A DNA stretch of 64,000 nucleotides, from the NCBI GenBank assembly GCA_021776135.1, contig JAJFGL010000008.1, positions 1 through 64,000 of the forward strand, read 5' to 3'. The notes below the pieces were generated by a model. The model saw only the letters and a list, made by a program, of their open reading frames with translations. It had not been told where the DNA came from and searched no databases. The DNA is from Kiloniellaceae bacterium. GTDB lineage: Bacteria; Pseudomonadota; Alphaproteobacteria; Kiloniellales; J153. Position numbers and translations under genes: made by a program. Every line of letters begins with the position of its first letter. The stretch's first letter is position 1. Below are positions 51,363 to 60,166 of the stretch, piece by piece.

Positions 51363-51563
51363 GGCGACGTGATCTTCTTCGATGCCTATGTTTCTCATGA
51401 ATCTTCAGCCAACACCGGTACCCGCAGCCGGCGGAACGTCTTCCTGACCTTCAACCGGGAATCGGACGGCGACATGTGCGAGAAGTACTACCGGGACAAA
51501 TGGAAAAACTACGCGCCCAACCGGGCCGGCGAGGCCCGCGAGGACGTTTCCTTTAGAATCTGA
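51363..51563 (+). pseudogene. 3' stump of a phytanoyl-CoA dioxygenase (PhyH) family gene
   Basis: The 67 codons GDVIFFDAYVSHESSANTG, RSRRNVFLTFNRES and GDMCEKYYRDKW match the end of 2-oxoglutarate/Fe(II) PhyH-family enzymes. The His in SYVPH-type motifs (here AYVSH) and the Arg after RSRR are the distal iron and oxoglutarate ligands. The N-terminal three quarters, including the HxD motif, are missing. It begins exactly where the symporter remnant ends, so a deletion joined the two. No start or ribosome site of its own is seen. Confidence 0.7.
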
Positions 51564-51578
51564 TATCCGGGCCGCGGG

Positions 51579-52283
51579 TCAGGCGGTGGCTGTCGTGAGC
51601 GCCTGGGTCACATCCTCGATCTGAGTCACGACCGAGATTTGGCGCGTCGAGGTGATGTCGCAGCCGCGATCCTCGAAAGCGTCTTTCGCAGGATGATTTT
51701 TCTGCCAGTCAGCGACCGTGGAATCGCGCTCGCGCACAAGTTCCTCGATCTGCGGGCGGAACAGGCGCAACATGGCGGAGATCCAGATGTTGGCGGGCCA
51801 TGACGGCCAGGAGAGATCCATCTCGAAGCGGTCCAGCATCTTGATCACGTCTTCCGATGCGTACCAGTTGTCGGCGGTGATCCAGCGGTTGGTGGTGAAC
51901 AGGCCGATGGGGAAACCGGAGCTATCCATGGAAATGGCGATGAGATGGCTGAGCTTGTCGTCTCGCTCATTCATGAACTTGGCTTCGGACTGTTTGACCG
52001 GGCGGCACTCCTTCGGCATGCCCTTTTCCCTGAGGAATGTATGAAAGTGGCCGTGCTCCCCTTCCCGGTGGGAGTGGTAATAAAACTGGGAATGGCTTTC
52101 CGAATCGAATACGTCGCCCTTGGGGTAATGGTCCAACTCATAGAATTCTCCCTGGCCGCGAAGAACCTCGGCGACGACATTGGTGTTGCTTTTCCGTAGC
52201 ACCCTGTAGCATTCCAGGACTTCTTCCCCCGCGTTCGCCATCGCCACAAGCTGCTCGCGGGGTAGTTTCTTCAGATCGACCAT
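51579..52283 (-). CDS. Uncharacterised His-rich protein behind an FNR-type box
   Basis: A 234-residue soluble protein I cannot place with certainty; it may belong to the family listed as DUF6969. Its central feature is a dense histidine block, YYHSHREGEHGHFHTF (His 70, 72, 77, 79, 81, plus His 64), which looks like a metal site. The C-terminal third is charged and helical. Start is ATG 52283, five bases after GGAGG; an upstream in-frame GTG lacks a ribosome site. It is monocistronic, and the box at 52366-52385 suggests low-oxygen or nitrogen-oxide control. Confidence 0.7.
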   Translation of the reverse strand: MVDLKKLPREQLVAMANAGEEVLECYRVLRKSNTNVVAEVLRGQGEFYELDHYPKGDVFDSESHSQFYYHSHREGEHGHFHTFLREKGMPKECRPVKQSEAKFMNERDDKLSHLIAISMDSSGFPIGLFTTNRWITADNWYASEDVIKMLDRFEMDLSWPSWPANIWISAMLRLFRPQIEELVRERDSTVADWQKNHPAKDAFEDRGCDITSTRQISVVTQIEDVTQALTTATA

Positions 52284-52365
52284 GCTTGCCTCCAAGATCT
52301 CGATATCTGGAACACGGATTGCCACTCACGGGTCTTTGGCATTGCACGCATGTGATGGTGAAAAT

Positions 52366-52385
52366 GGATTGATCTGGATCAATCC
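52366..52385 (-). promoter_or_regulatory. Perfect FNR/CRP-family palindrome
   Basis: The 20-base site has exact 9-base arms and contains TTGATCTGGATCAA, a full match to the FNR/Anr/FixK consensus TTGAT-N4-ATCAA. Its centre is ~92 bases from the start of the His-rich gene on the minus strand, which leaves room for a class II activated promoter with a ~50-base leader. The plus-strand side has only the symporter terminator, so the minus-strand gene is the likely target. Confidence 0.75.
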
Positions 52386-52469
52386 TTCTTTTCACGAAGT
52401 ATCACGAGTTGTTGAAACCCAGTATAGCTACCGTTGCCGGTCTCAGCCTGCGCGCGTGGCAATAAGAGG

Positions 52470-52501
52470 AAAAAAAGAGCCGGCACGACCATGCCGGCTC
52501 T
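52470..52501 (-). terminator. Rho-independent terminator of the symporter gene
   Basis: On the minus strand a 10-base-pair hairpin (AGAGCCGGCA / TGCCGGCTCT) is followed by a run of Ts (52475-52470). It lies 46 bases after the symporter stop codon and shares its core with the terminator at 51121-51150. Confidence 0.85.
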
Positions 52502-52547
52502 CTTCCCTTTCGCTTGAGGGTGAAAGAGATTTTCACCAGGCGGCGGA

Positions 52548-54050
52548 TTACTTGATTTTCTTGATCTCGCCGCTCGCCAGCTTGGCCTGATAATCTTTTA
52601 GCAAGGCCTTGACCTTGGGCATCAGGAAATAGAGGCCGATAATGTTGGCGATCGCCATGGCGAAGATCATGGCGTCGGAGAAGTCGATCACCGGCCCCAG
52701 GCTCATGGAGGCGCCGATGACCACGAAGACGCAGAAGATCGCCTTGAAGACCAGTTCCTTGGCCTTGCCTTCGCCGAACATGTAGGTCCAGGCCTTGAGT
52801 CCGTAATACGACCAGGAAATCATGGTTGAAAAGGCGAACAGCACCGCCGCGATGGCGAGCACGTATCCGAAGCCGGAGAAATTGGCCTCGAAGGCCTTGG
52901 AGGTCAGGGCAATGCCGGTCACGCCGTTATCGGGCACCCAGGAGCCGGTGATGGTGATCACCAGGGAAGTCATGGTGCAGATAACCACCGTGTCGATAAA
53001 GGGCTCGAGCAGGGCCACGTAACCTTCGGTGACCGGGTGTTTGGTCTGCACCGCCGAATGGGCGATGGAGGCCGAACCGATTCCGGCTTCGTTCGAGAAG
53101 GCGGCGCGCTTGAAACCTTGGATCAAGGCGCCGATGGCGCCGCCGGCGACGGCGGTCGGGGAGAAGGCGCCGCCGATGATGGCGCTGATGGCGTTGGGAA
53201 TCTCGCCGAAGTTCACCACGATAATAATCAGGGCCGCGCCGACATAGAGCACCGCCATGCCGGGCACGATCTTTTCCGTGACCCGGGCGATGGACTTGAT
53301 GCCGCCGATGATGACGATGCCGACTACGGCGGCCATGATCAGGCCGAACAGCCAGCCTTTACCCTCGAAGAAGGGAATGATGCTGGAGATCTGCGCGAAG
53401 GACTGATTGGCCTGGAACATATTGCCGCCGCCAAGGGCGCCGCCGATGCAACAAATCGAAAAGAATATCGCCAGGAACTTGCCGAGCCTGGCCTTGCCGT
53501 CCTCCGACAAGCCCTTGGACAGATAATACATCGGCCCGCCGGATACGGTGCCGTCTTTGTACTCGTTTCGGTAGTGCACGCCGAGTGTGCACTCGGTGAA
53601 CTTGGACGCCATGCCGAGCAAGCCGGCCAGGATCATCCAAAAGGTGGCGCCGGGACCGCCCAGATAGACCGCCACGCCGACACCGGCGATGTTGCCCAGG
53701 CCGACCGTGCCCGACAGCGCCGTGGCCAGGGCCTGAAACGGCGTTACCTCGCCGGCGTCGTTGGGATCGAGATAATCGCCGCGCACCAATTCGATGGAAT
53801 GCTTGAAACCGCGAAACTGGATAAAACCGAAATAGACGGTGAATACGACCGCCGCGATGACCAGCCAGGCGACGATCAAAGGAAAGTTGGTTCCGAAAAC
53901 CGGCACCGAATAAAATACGGTATTGACGATTGGATTCACGATCGGCGCGATAGCTTCGCTAATGGCCTGATCGATCCCGCTTTCTTGGGCGTAGGCCACC
54001 CCGGCCGTCAGCGGTAAGCCGGCGCAAGCCAGCAGTAAACGTTTCAACAT
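52548..54050 (-). CDS. Sodium:alanine symporter family (AGCS) amino-acid transporter
   Basis: A 500-residue inner-membrane symporter, probably importing alanine or glycine with sodium. It has a leading hydrophobic segment that looks like a signal peptide (ending GVAYA-QESG), then about ten membrane segments. Family motifs include [50 protein letters not shown] and [20 protein letters not shown]. Start is ATG 54050. A decayed second copy lies at 51186-51362. The universal stress gene upstream is 47 bases away. Confidence 0.9.
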   Translation of the reverse strand: MLKRLLLACAGLPLTAGVAYAQESGIDQAISEAIAPIVNPIVNTVFYSVPVFGTNFPLIVAWLVIAAVVFTVYFGFIQFRGFKHSIELVRGDYLDPNDAGEVTPFQALATALSGTVGLGNIAGVGVAVYLGGPGATFWMILAGLLGMASKFTECTLGVHYRNEYKDGTVSGGPMYYLSKGLSEDGKARLGKFLAIFFSICCIGGALGGGNMFQANQSFAQISSIIPFFEGKGWLFGLIMAAVVGIVIIGGIKSIARVTEKIVPGMAVLYVGAALIIIVVNFGEIPNAISAIIGGAFSPTAVAGGAIGALIQGFKRAAFSNEAGIGSASIAHSAVQTKHPVTEGYVALLEPFIDTVVICTMTSLVITITGSWVPDNGVTGIALTSKAFEANFSGFGYVLAIAAVLFAFSTMISWSYYGLKAWTYMFGEGKAKELVFKAIFCVFVVIGASMSLGPVIDFSDAMIFAMAIANIIGLYFLMPKVKALLKDYQAKLASGEIKKIK

Positions 54051-54097
54051 GAGTCTTCCCCCTGTTCCGATATGTCTTATTTTCTGAAATTTATGGA

Positions 54098-54529
54098 TTA
54101 CGGCACGATGGTCACGGGCACCGGAGACGCCTGCGCCAGGGTGATCGCCAAACCGCCAAGCAGCCGGGCGGTGAAAACCGAATCGCCGGTGCGGCCGACG
54201 AAGATTTGCACGGCGCCGGTTTCCTTGGCGATCGTACACAACAGTTCGCCGACATGGCCGTGACGGACCTCGGTTTGGGTTTCTATGCCCGATGCCTTCA
54301 ACTTGGCCGCCACGGGCTCGACCATGGCGCGGGCACGTTCCAGTTCCTCCTCACGCCGTTTGTGACGCTCGGCCAGTTCCTCGGGGGTGTGGAAGCTATA
54401 GGCGGACCATTCGAGAATATGGACCACGCACAGCCGCGCGCCGGCCATCTTGGCCCGTGAAGCGGCGAAATCGATGGCGCGATTCGATGAATCCGTGCCA
54501 TCGAAGCCGACCAGGTAAGTATCGCTCAT
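54098..54529 (-). CDS. Universal stress protein (UspA family)
   Basis: A single-domain USP of 143 residues. The Rossmann-like core begins [19 protein letters not shown], and the ATP-binding pattern near the C-terminus reads [32 protein letters not shown], close to G2xG9xGS/T. Start is ATG 54529, eight bases after GGAGG. It lies just upstream of the symporter gene on the same strand and may be cotranscribed; USPs are often paired with transporters. Confidence 0.9.
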   Translation of the reverse strand: MSDTYLVGFDGTDSSNRAIDFAASRAKMAGARLCVVHILEWSAYSFHTPEELAERHKRREEELERARAMVEPVAAKLKASGIETQTEVRHGHVGELLCTIAKETGAVQIFVGRTGDSVFTARLLGGLAITLAQASPVPVTIVP

Positions 54530-54910
54530 GTATCGTTCCCTCCTTGACTTTCGGCAAACCAGGCTTGTCCGGCGGAAGGTAGGGGATCGTGAAGCATCGC
54601 GTATCGGGACAAGTAACCTGTAAGCATCAGGCCTATGGATCGTTGAACCTTCCACTTGCCACTATAGAAGAAACGGCGAAGAAATTCCTATTTCAAAATA
54701 TCGGGAGATCATCCATTAAAAAATATGTGTGTATTTAGTGAAAACAACCGAAGCGGCACCCGCCGTCTTCCTTGGCTGCGCGCGTGGCGCCAGGCGTCGC
54801 GCGGCGAATTCGGTACTTGCAAGACCACCGTTCCGGCCTTACTTGAAAAGAGCCGCGCGGCTGGACCCCAGTGGCGCGAAAAATTCGATTTCCAACGAAA
54901 GGAGCTAGGC
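54530..54910. other. Intergenic region with no recognised gene
   Basis: This 381-base gap lies between the divergent universal stress gene and the small basic protein. It contains an AT-rich patch at about 54690-54740, which may hold promoters for one or both sides. An in-frame extension upstream of the small gene from ATG 54725 shows no family resemblance. No hairpin, repeat or RNA gene was recognised. Confidence 0.5.
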
Positions 54911-55060
54911 GTGGCGCGTAAGCCCAACTACAAATTCGACCGTCAACAACGCGATAAAGCTAAGGCCGAGAAAAAAGCCGCGAAGGAAGAACGAAAGGCC
55001 GAGCTTAAAGAGGAGGCCAACCCGGAAAGCCCGGAGGATCCGGCGGCGGCCGAGGTTTAG
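54911..55060 (+). CDS. Small highly charged conserved protein
   Basis: A 49-residue protein beginning VARKPNYKFDRQQRDKAKAEKKAAKEERKAELKEE. Short proteins with this KPNYxFxRxxRxxAKAxKK opening are widespread in alphaproteobacteria, and their role is unknown to me. The body is one long Lys/Glu/Ala helix. Start is GTG 54911, six bases after GGAG; the longer in-frame extension upstream is probably not translated. It lies upstream of ftsB on the same strand. Confidence 0.7.
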   Translation: MARKPNYKFDRQQRDKAKAEKKAAKEERKAELKEEANPESPEDPAAAEV

Positions 55061-55166
55061 TTCCAGTTTTGCCGGCCCGGCCCCCGGAGGGCTGGGCGGT
55101 ACTGTCCGGCTGATTTCGACTCCACGTTTCGTTTTTTGTTGACCCCGCGAATCGGTCTGTGATTCC

Positions 55167-55505
55167 ATGGCGGTCATGGCTGTGTTGCGCGAAATTCGGG
55201 TCAAGGCCCGCCAGATTCTACCGCCTGTCCTGGCCGTCTGCGTGATGGGATACTTCGCCTATCATTCCATACAGGGCGATCGGGGATATCTAGCCCTGCT
55301 GCGGGTCGAGAGGGACTTGGCCCAGGCGCAGGCGACCGAGGCGCGCTTGCGAACCGAGCGGACCCGCCTGGAACGCGATGTGAATCTCTTGCGCCTGGAC
55401 GGTTTAGACCGGGACCTGCTTGAGGAACGCGCCCGCGCGATCCTCAACTACGGCCTGGAGGACGAATATACGATCCTGCGGCAAATACCCCCGGCAGATA
55501 ATTAA
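55167..55505 (+). CDS. ftsB: Septum formation initiator / FtsB family protein
   Basis: A 112-residue bitopic division protein. One membrane segment (residues ~17-35, ILPPVLAVCVMGYFAYHSI) is followed by a coiled coil (RVERDLAQAQATEARLRTERTRLERDVNLL) and the conserved C-terminal LDRDLLEERARAILNYGLEDEYTIL. The eno-ftsB-pdhA order is a hallmark of alphaproteobacteria, which supports the call. The start codon could be the first or the fourth codon (both Met). Confidence 0.9.
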   Translation: MAVMAVLREIRVKARQILPPVLAVCVMGYFAYHSIQGDRGYLALLRVERDLAQAQATEARLRTERTRLERDVNLLRLDGLDRDLLEERARAILNYGLEDEYTILRQIPPADN

Positions 55506-55646
55506 CCGATATCATAGTAATTTGTTATTTTTAGTTATTTTTCAATAAGTTATTATATATTGCGAAACATCTTGGGACACCTTATCCTTTCATAGATAGA
55601 CTATCGGGGCTGGAGGTTATCCTCCGGTCCGAATGTGGGGGGCGTC
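55506..55646 (+). promoter_or_regulatory. AT-rich leader of the pdh operon
   Basis: The gap between ftsB and pdhA is AT-rich, with TTGTTATTTTTAG and TATATATTG patches, unlike the GC-rich surroundings. It very likely holds the pdhABC promoter, but I cannot name the -10 and -35 with confidence. A short inverted motif GGTTATCC lies just before the pdhA ribosome site. Confidence 0.4.
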
Positions 55647-56714
55647 ATGACGAAAAAGCCAAGCAGGGCATCGCCATCGCAGGCGGCGAAAAAGGCATCG
55701 CCATCGAAGGCGGCGAAAAAGACATCGCCCCGGCGTGCGGCGCCGGCCAGCGGCGGCGCCAAGCCCGAAGAGCTCCTCACCTATTACCGCGCCATGCTCG
55801 AAATCCGCCGGTTCGAGGAAAAAGCCGGCCAGATGTACGGCATGGGCCTGATCGGCGGGTTTTGTCATCTCTATATCGGTCAAGAAGCGGTCGTGATCGG
55901 CATGCAGGCGGCGGTCACGGACCGCGATACCGTCCTTACCTCCTACCGCGACCATGGCCATATGCTGGCCCGCGGCATGGACCCCAAGGGCGTGATGGCG
56001 GAACTGACCGGCCGCCGGGGCGGCTACTCCAAGGGTAAGGGCGGCTCCATGCACATGTTCAGCCAGGAAAAAGGATTCTATGGCGGCCATGGCATCGTCG
56101 CGGCCCAGGTGCCGATCGGAACCGGTATCGCCTTCGCTCATAAATACAAGGACGAGAATGCGGTTTGCCTGACCTATCTGGGCGACGGCGCCATCAATCA
56201 GGGCCAAGTCTACGAGTCCTTCAACATGGCGGCGCTCTGGCAATTGCCGGTCGTCTACGTGATTGAGAATAACAAGTACGCCATGGGCACTTCCATCGAA
56301 CGCGGTTCGGCGCGCACCGACCTTTACCATCGCGGCCATGCCTATGGGATTCCGGGCGCGCAGGTCGACGGCATGGATGTGGTCGCGGTCAAGAAGGCGG
56401 GCGAACTGGCCGTCGCCCACGCCCGCTCCGGCAAGGGGCCCTATATTCTGGAGATGCACACCTACCGCTACCGCGGCCATTCCATGTCGGACCCGGCCAA
56501 ATACCGCACCAAGGAAGAGGTCCAGAAGGTCCGCCAGGAACGCGATCCGATCGAACGGCTGCGCGGCGTCCTCTTGGATGAGGCCGGTGTCGAGGAGGCC
56601 AAGCTCAAGGACATCGACCGCAAGGTGAAGGCCATCGTCACCGAGGCGGCCGAGTTCGCCCAGCATTCTCCCGAGCCGGATGCCTCGGAGCTTTACACGG
56701 ATGTTTACGCGTGA
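55647..56714 (+). CDS. pdhA: Pyruvate dehydrogenase E1 alpha subunit
   Basis: The thiamine-diphosphate-binding alpha chain of heterotetrameric E1, 355 residues. The TPP motif is GDGAINQGQVYESFNMAALWQLPVVYVIENN, and the phosphorylation-loop region RGHSMSDPAKYR is present. The N-terminus (residues ~1-35) is a basic Lys/Ala/Ser-rich tail with a KKASPSKAAKK-type repeat. ATG at 55647 follows GGGGGGC. It heads pdhA-pdhB-pdhC. Confidence 0.97.
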   Translation: MTKKPSRASPSQAAKKASPSKAAKKTSPRRAAPASGGAKPEELLTYYRAMLEIRRFEEKAGQMYGMGLIGGFCHLYIGQEAVVIGMQAAVTDRDTVLTSYRDHGHMLARGMDPKGVMAELTGRRGGYSKGKGGSMHMFSQEKGFYGGHGIVAAQVPIGTGIAFAHKYKDENAVCLTYLGDGAINQGQVYESFNMAALWQLPVVYVIENNKYAMGTSIERGSARTDLYHRGHAYGIPGAQVDGMDVVAVKKAGELAVAHARSGKGPYILEMHTYRYRGHSMSDPAKYRTKEEVQKVRQERDPIERLRGVLLDEAGVEEAKLKDIDRKVKAIVTEAAEFAQHSPEPDASELYTDVYA

Positions 56715-56765
56715 TCCGGGCGCCGGGAATGACTTGCCACTGGATTGTCCGCCCGGAGGGGACCC

Positions 56766-58148
56766 ATGCCGATTGAAATCCTGATGCCGGCGCTGTCGCC
56801 GACCATGACCGAGGGCAAGCTGCTCAAGTGGCACAAGAACGAAGGCGATGCGGTCGCCTCCGGCGATGTCATGGCTGAGATCGAGACCGATAAGGCGACC
56901 ATGGAAGTCGAGGCGGTCGAGGAAGGCAAGCTCGGCAAGATTCTGGTCGCCGAGGGCACCGATAACGTTGCCGTGAACGCGCCCATCGCCTTGTTGCTGG
57001 AGGACGGCGAAGATGCTTCGGCCCTAGACGCGGCGCCGCTTGCCACCGCGCCAGCGCCAGCCACCGCGCCAGCGCCAGCCGCCGAAACCGCTGCTGCCCC
57101 GGAAGCCGCCCCGGCGCCGGCCACGTCTGCGCCCGCGCCCGCCGAAACCGAATGGGACGGCCCGAGCGTCACCCTGACGGTACGCGAGGCCTTGCGCGAC
57201 GCCATGGCCGAGGAAATGCGCCGCGACCCGGACGTCTTCCTCATGGGCGAAGAGGTCGCCCAGTACCAGGGCGCCTACAAAATCAGCCAAGGCTTGCTGG
57301 AGGAATTCGGCGCCAAGCGGGTGATCGATACCCCGATCACCGAACACGGTTTCGCCGGTGTCGGCGTCGGCGCGGCCTTCTACGGCTTAAAACCGATTGT
57401 CGAGTTCATGACTTTCAACTTCGCCATGCAGGCGGTCGATCATATCGTCAACTCGGCGGCCAAGACCCGTTACATGTCCGGCGGTCAAGTCAGCAGCCCG
57501 ATCGTTTTCCGGGGCCCGAACGGGGCGGCGGCCCGGGTCGCGGCGCAGCATTCTCAGTGCTACGCCTCTTGGTATATGCACCTGCCAGGCTTGAAGGTGG
57601 TGGCGCCCTGGTCGGCGGCCGATGCCAAGGGCCTGCTGAAATCGGCGATCCGGGATCCCAACCCGGTCGTCTTCCTCGAAAACGAGGTCATGTACGGACA
57701 AAGCTTCGAGGTGCCCGATACGGACGATTGGACCGTGCCCATCGGCAAGGCCAAGATCGTGCGTCCCGGCAAGGACGTGACCATCGCCGCCTTCTCGATC
57801 ATGGTCGGCAAGGCCCTGGAGGCGGCCGAGGCCCTGGCCGCCGAGGGTATCGAGGCCGAGGTCATCGATTTGCGCAGCCTCAGGCCGCTCGACACCGCCA
57901 CCATTGTCGACTCGGTCAAGAAGACCAACCGCCTGGTGTTCGCCGAGGAAGGCTGGCCCTCGGCCGGTGTGGGGGCGGAGATCGCCGCCCTGATGATGGA
58001 ACATGCCTTCGATTGGCTGGACGCGCCGGTCAAGCGGGTATGCGGGGCCGACGTGCCCATGCCCTATGCCGCCAATCTCGAAAAGCTCGCCCTGCCGCAG
58101 GCCACGAATATCGCGGAAGCGGCGAAACAGGTTTGCTACGCGAAATAA
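56766..58148 (+). CDS. pdhB: Pyruvate dehydrogenase E1 beta subunit with N-terminal lipoyl domain
   Basis: E1 beta fused to a lipoyl carrier, an alphaproteobacterial feature. Residues 1-80 form the lipoyl domain ([17 protein letters not shown], lipoyl Lys in DKA); a Pro/Ala linker follows to ~135; the catalytic beta domain then runs from [20 protein letters not shown] to the end. The 460-residue length is normal for the fused form. It lies 51 bases after pdhA. Confidence 0.97.
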   Translation: MPIEILMPALSPTMTEGKLLKWHKNEGDAVASGDVMAEIETDKATMEVEAVEEGKLGKILVAEGTDNVAVNAPIALLLEDGEDASALDAAPLATAPAPATAPAPAAETAAAPEAAPAPATSAPAPAETEWDGPSVTLTVREALRDAMAEEMRRDPDVFLMGEEVAQYQGAYKISQGLLEEFGAKRVIDTPITEHGFAGVGVGAAFYGLKPIVEFMTFNFAMQAVDHIVNSAAKTRYMSGGQVSSPIVFRGPNGAAARVAAQHSQCYASWYMHLPGLKVVAPWSAADAKGLLKSAIRDPNPVVFLENEVMYGQSFEVPDTDDWTVPIGKAKIVRPGKDVTIAAFSIMVGKALEAAEALAAEGIEAEVIDLRSLRPLDTATIVDSVKKTNRLVFAEEGWPSAGVGAEIAALMMEHAFDWLDAPVKRVCGADVPMPYAANLEKLALPQATNIAEAAKQVCYAK

Positions 58149-58166
58149 ACCCAAGGATCGTCGATA

Positions 58167-59474
58167 ATGACCGTCAACATCCTCATGCCCGCCCTCTCGC
58201 CGACCATGACCGAGGGCAAGCTGCTCAAGTGGCACATGAAGGAAGGCGACGATGTCGCGTCCGGCGATGTGCTGGCGGAAATCGAGACCGATAAGGCGAC
58301 CATGGAGGTTGAGGCGGTCGAGGAAGGCAAGCTCGGCAAGATCCTGGTCGCCGAGGGCACCGACAACGTGCCCGTGAACGCCGCCATCGCGATACTGCTG
58401 GAGGAGGGCGAGGACGCTTCGGCCATCGCCGATGCCCCGGCGCCCGCCGCGCCAACGCCAACGCCCGCCGCGCCCCCGCCGGCGGCCAAGGCGGCCAAGG
58501 CGCCCGAAGCGCCCGCCACACCAGCGCCTGTTGCGCCAGCGTCAACGCCTAGCGCCGCGCCCGGCGGCCGCATTATCGCCAGTCCCCTGGCCAAGCGCAT
58601 GGCTAAGCAAGCCGGGCTCGATCTGGCGGCGCTCAAGGGCAGCGGCCCCAACGGGCGCATCGTGAAGCAGGATATCGAGGCCGCCTTGGCCGGCGGCGCG
58701 CCAAGCGCCGCGCCGGCGCCCGCGCAAGCCACGGCGCCTTTGGCGGCGGCCAGCGGTCCCGGCGCCAAGCAACTCGCTGACATGCTGGGCATGGCCCACA
58801 CCCAGGAACCCTTGAGCAAGATGCGCCAGGTCATCGCCCGGCGCTTGAGCGAAGCCAAGCAGACGGTGCCGCATTTCTACCTGACGGTCGATTGCCGGAT
58901 CGATGAGCTGTTGCGGCTGCGCAAGGAATTGAACGGGCGTTTCGAGGGCATCAAGATTTCGGTCAACGATTTCGTTATCCGCGCCGCCGCCCTGGCGTTG
59001 AAACAAGTCCCGGCGGCCAATGCCTCCTTCGACGATAGCGGTATCTTGATGTACGAACACGCGGATGTCTCGGTCGCGGTCGCGACCCCCAATGGACTTA
59101 TCACACCGATCATTAAAGCCGCCGAGACCAAGGGCCTCTCGGGCATCTCCAGCGAGATGAAGGATCTGGCCCTGCGCGCCCGCGACGGCAAGCTGAAGCC
59201 GGAGGAATACCAGGGCGGCACCTTCTCGGTCTCCAATCTGGGCATGTTCGGGGTGAAGGAATTTTCCGCCATCATCAACCCGCCCCAGGGCTGTATCCTG
59301 GCGGTCGGGGCGGGCGAACCGCGCGCGGTCATAAAAGACGGCGCGGTCGCGGCGGCGACGGTTATGTCCTGCACCCTCTCGGTCGATCACCGGGTGGTCG
59401 ACGGCGCCATCGGGGCCGAGTTCCTGGCCGCCTTCAAAAAGCTGATCGAGTACCCGGCGGCGATGTTGCTGTAG
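58167..59474 (+). CDS. pdhC: Dihydrolipoyl acetyltransferase (E2) of pyruvate dehydrogenase
   Basis: The E2 core, 435 residues. A single lipoyl domain (residues 1-80; Lys in [10 protein letters not shown]) is followed by a Pro/Ala linker, a peripheral subunit-binding domain (ASPLAKRMAKQAGLDLAALKGSGPNGRIVKQDIEAAL) and the catalytic domain with the DHRVVDGAIGAEFL active site. It lies 18 bases after pdhB. In relatives lpd follows directly; here an AT-rich insert separates them. Confidence 0.97.
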   Translation: MTVNILMPALSPTMTEGKLLKWHMKEGDDVASGDVLAEIETDKATMEVEAVEEGKLGKILVAEGTDNVPVNAAIAILLEEGEDASAIADAPAPAAPTPTPAAPPPAAKAAKAPEAPATPAPVAPASTPSAAPGGRIIASPLAKRMAKQAGLDLAALKGSGPNGRIVKQDIEAALAGGAPSAAPAPAQATAPLAAASGPGAKQLADMLGMAHTQEPLSKMRQVIARRLSEAKQTVPHFYLTVDCRIDELLRLRKELNGRFEGIKISVNDFVIRAAALALKQVPAANASFDDSGILMYEHADVSVAVATPNGLITPIIKAAETKGLSGISSEMKDLALRARDGKLKPEEYQGGTFSVSNLGMFGVKEFSAIINPPQGCILAVGAGEPRAVIKDGAVAAATVMSCTLSVDHRVVDGAIGAEFLAAFKKLIEYPAAMLL

Positions 59475-59591
59475 AGAGGTTCCATGGTAAATTCACCTGC
59501 CAAACGCGCTGCAGTTACAAATGACTACAAAGGCTGGCTGAGCTAGGTAATTGAGTCGTGTTTTTCCAATATTGGTGCTTGGAATAGCGTG

Positions 59592-59689
59592 ATGCAAAAA
59601 GTCAGCCTAGCGAAAAGACTCCCGTAGTTCTCGCCCACTGGAACTCAAAGGTGGTCGGCGAACTGAACGAATACGAGATCAAGGTCTAG
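59592..59689 (+). pseudogene. N-terminal stump of a cupin-domain gene
   Basis: Reading from ATG 59592 gives MQKVSLAKRLP and, after a one-base frame change, VVLAHWNSKVVGELNEYEIKV followed by TAG. This resembles the first ~33 residues of small cupin proteins that begin MEKVNLAEKF...HWSPKIVGELN. Everything after the stop is unrelated, so the gene is cut at about 59690, at the edge of the AT-rich genes. The match is short and from memory, so moderate confidence only. Confidence 0.45.
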
Positions 59690-59699
59690 GAGCGAGATA

Positions 59700-60152
59700 A
59701 TGGTTGGATATATTCTCCTGTGGGCCGTGTCCGTTTTATTAGGCGCGTTACCGCTTATCATAGATGTGATAATTCCTGCGGAAATCTGGCAGGCGATGAA
59801 TCCGAATAACTTCAATGTATACTACGATGAATATATTTATATTGGGCTGGTTCCCGCGATTATTACTTCTTTGAGTTTCGTTTTGAATGCTACGGATCGA
59901 TCACAATCTCATCTGATAGCAGGTCTTTCTATGGCAGCTATAATTATTTTCTTAATTGTTTTTATGTGCGCTGCTTCAATGACGTTTGGGGTGATGTACC
60001 TTTGGTCGCGCAATGCGATAGAATTAAATAGAGTTTTCCTCGGATTTATTCAAACAAACGAGAGGTTATTTTATGCATCACTTATTATGCTTAGTGGATG
60101 TTTGTTCTTAACACTTGTCTATTCTTTAACGCTCAAGAAACGAGCAAGCTAA
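59700..60152 (+). CDS. Unrecognised four-helix membrane protein in an AT-rich insert
   Basis: A 150-residue protein with four predicted membrane segments (about residues 4-26, 45-63, 70-98, 122-143) and a hydrophilic loop (AEIWQAMNPNNFNVYYDEY) after the first. I do not recognise the family. A GGAG ribosome site lies eight bases before the ATG. Codon use is AT-rich (many ATT, TTA, AAT), unlike the neighbouring pdh genes, which points to transfer. It forms a pair with the next small gene. Confidence 0.6.
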   Translation: MVGYILLWAVSVLLGALPLIIDVIIPAEIWQAMNPNNFNVYYDEYIYIGLVPAIITSLSFVLNATDRSQSHLIAGLSMAAIIIFLIVFMCAASMTFGVMYLWSRNAIELNRVFLGFIQTNERLFYASLIMLSGCLFLTLVYSLTLKKRAS

Positions 60153-60166
60153 AAAGCGAGGAGAAA

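Noticed and set aside
59484..59546. 20-codon frame MVNSPAKRAAVTNDYKGWLS after pdhC
   Set aside because: Too short to support, no recognised family; may be debris at the left edge of the insert.
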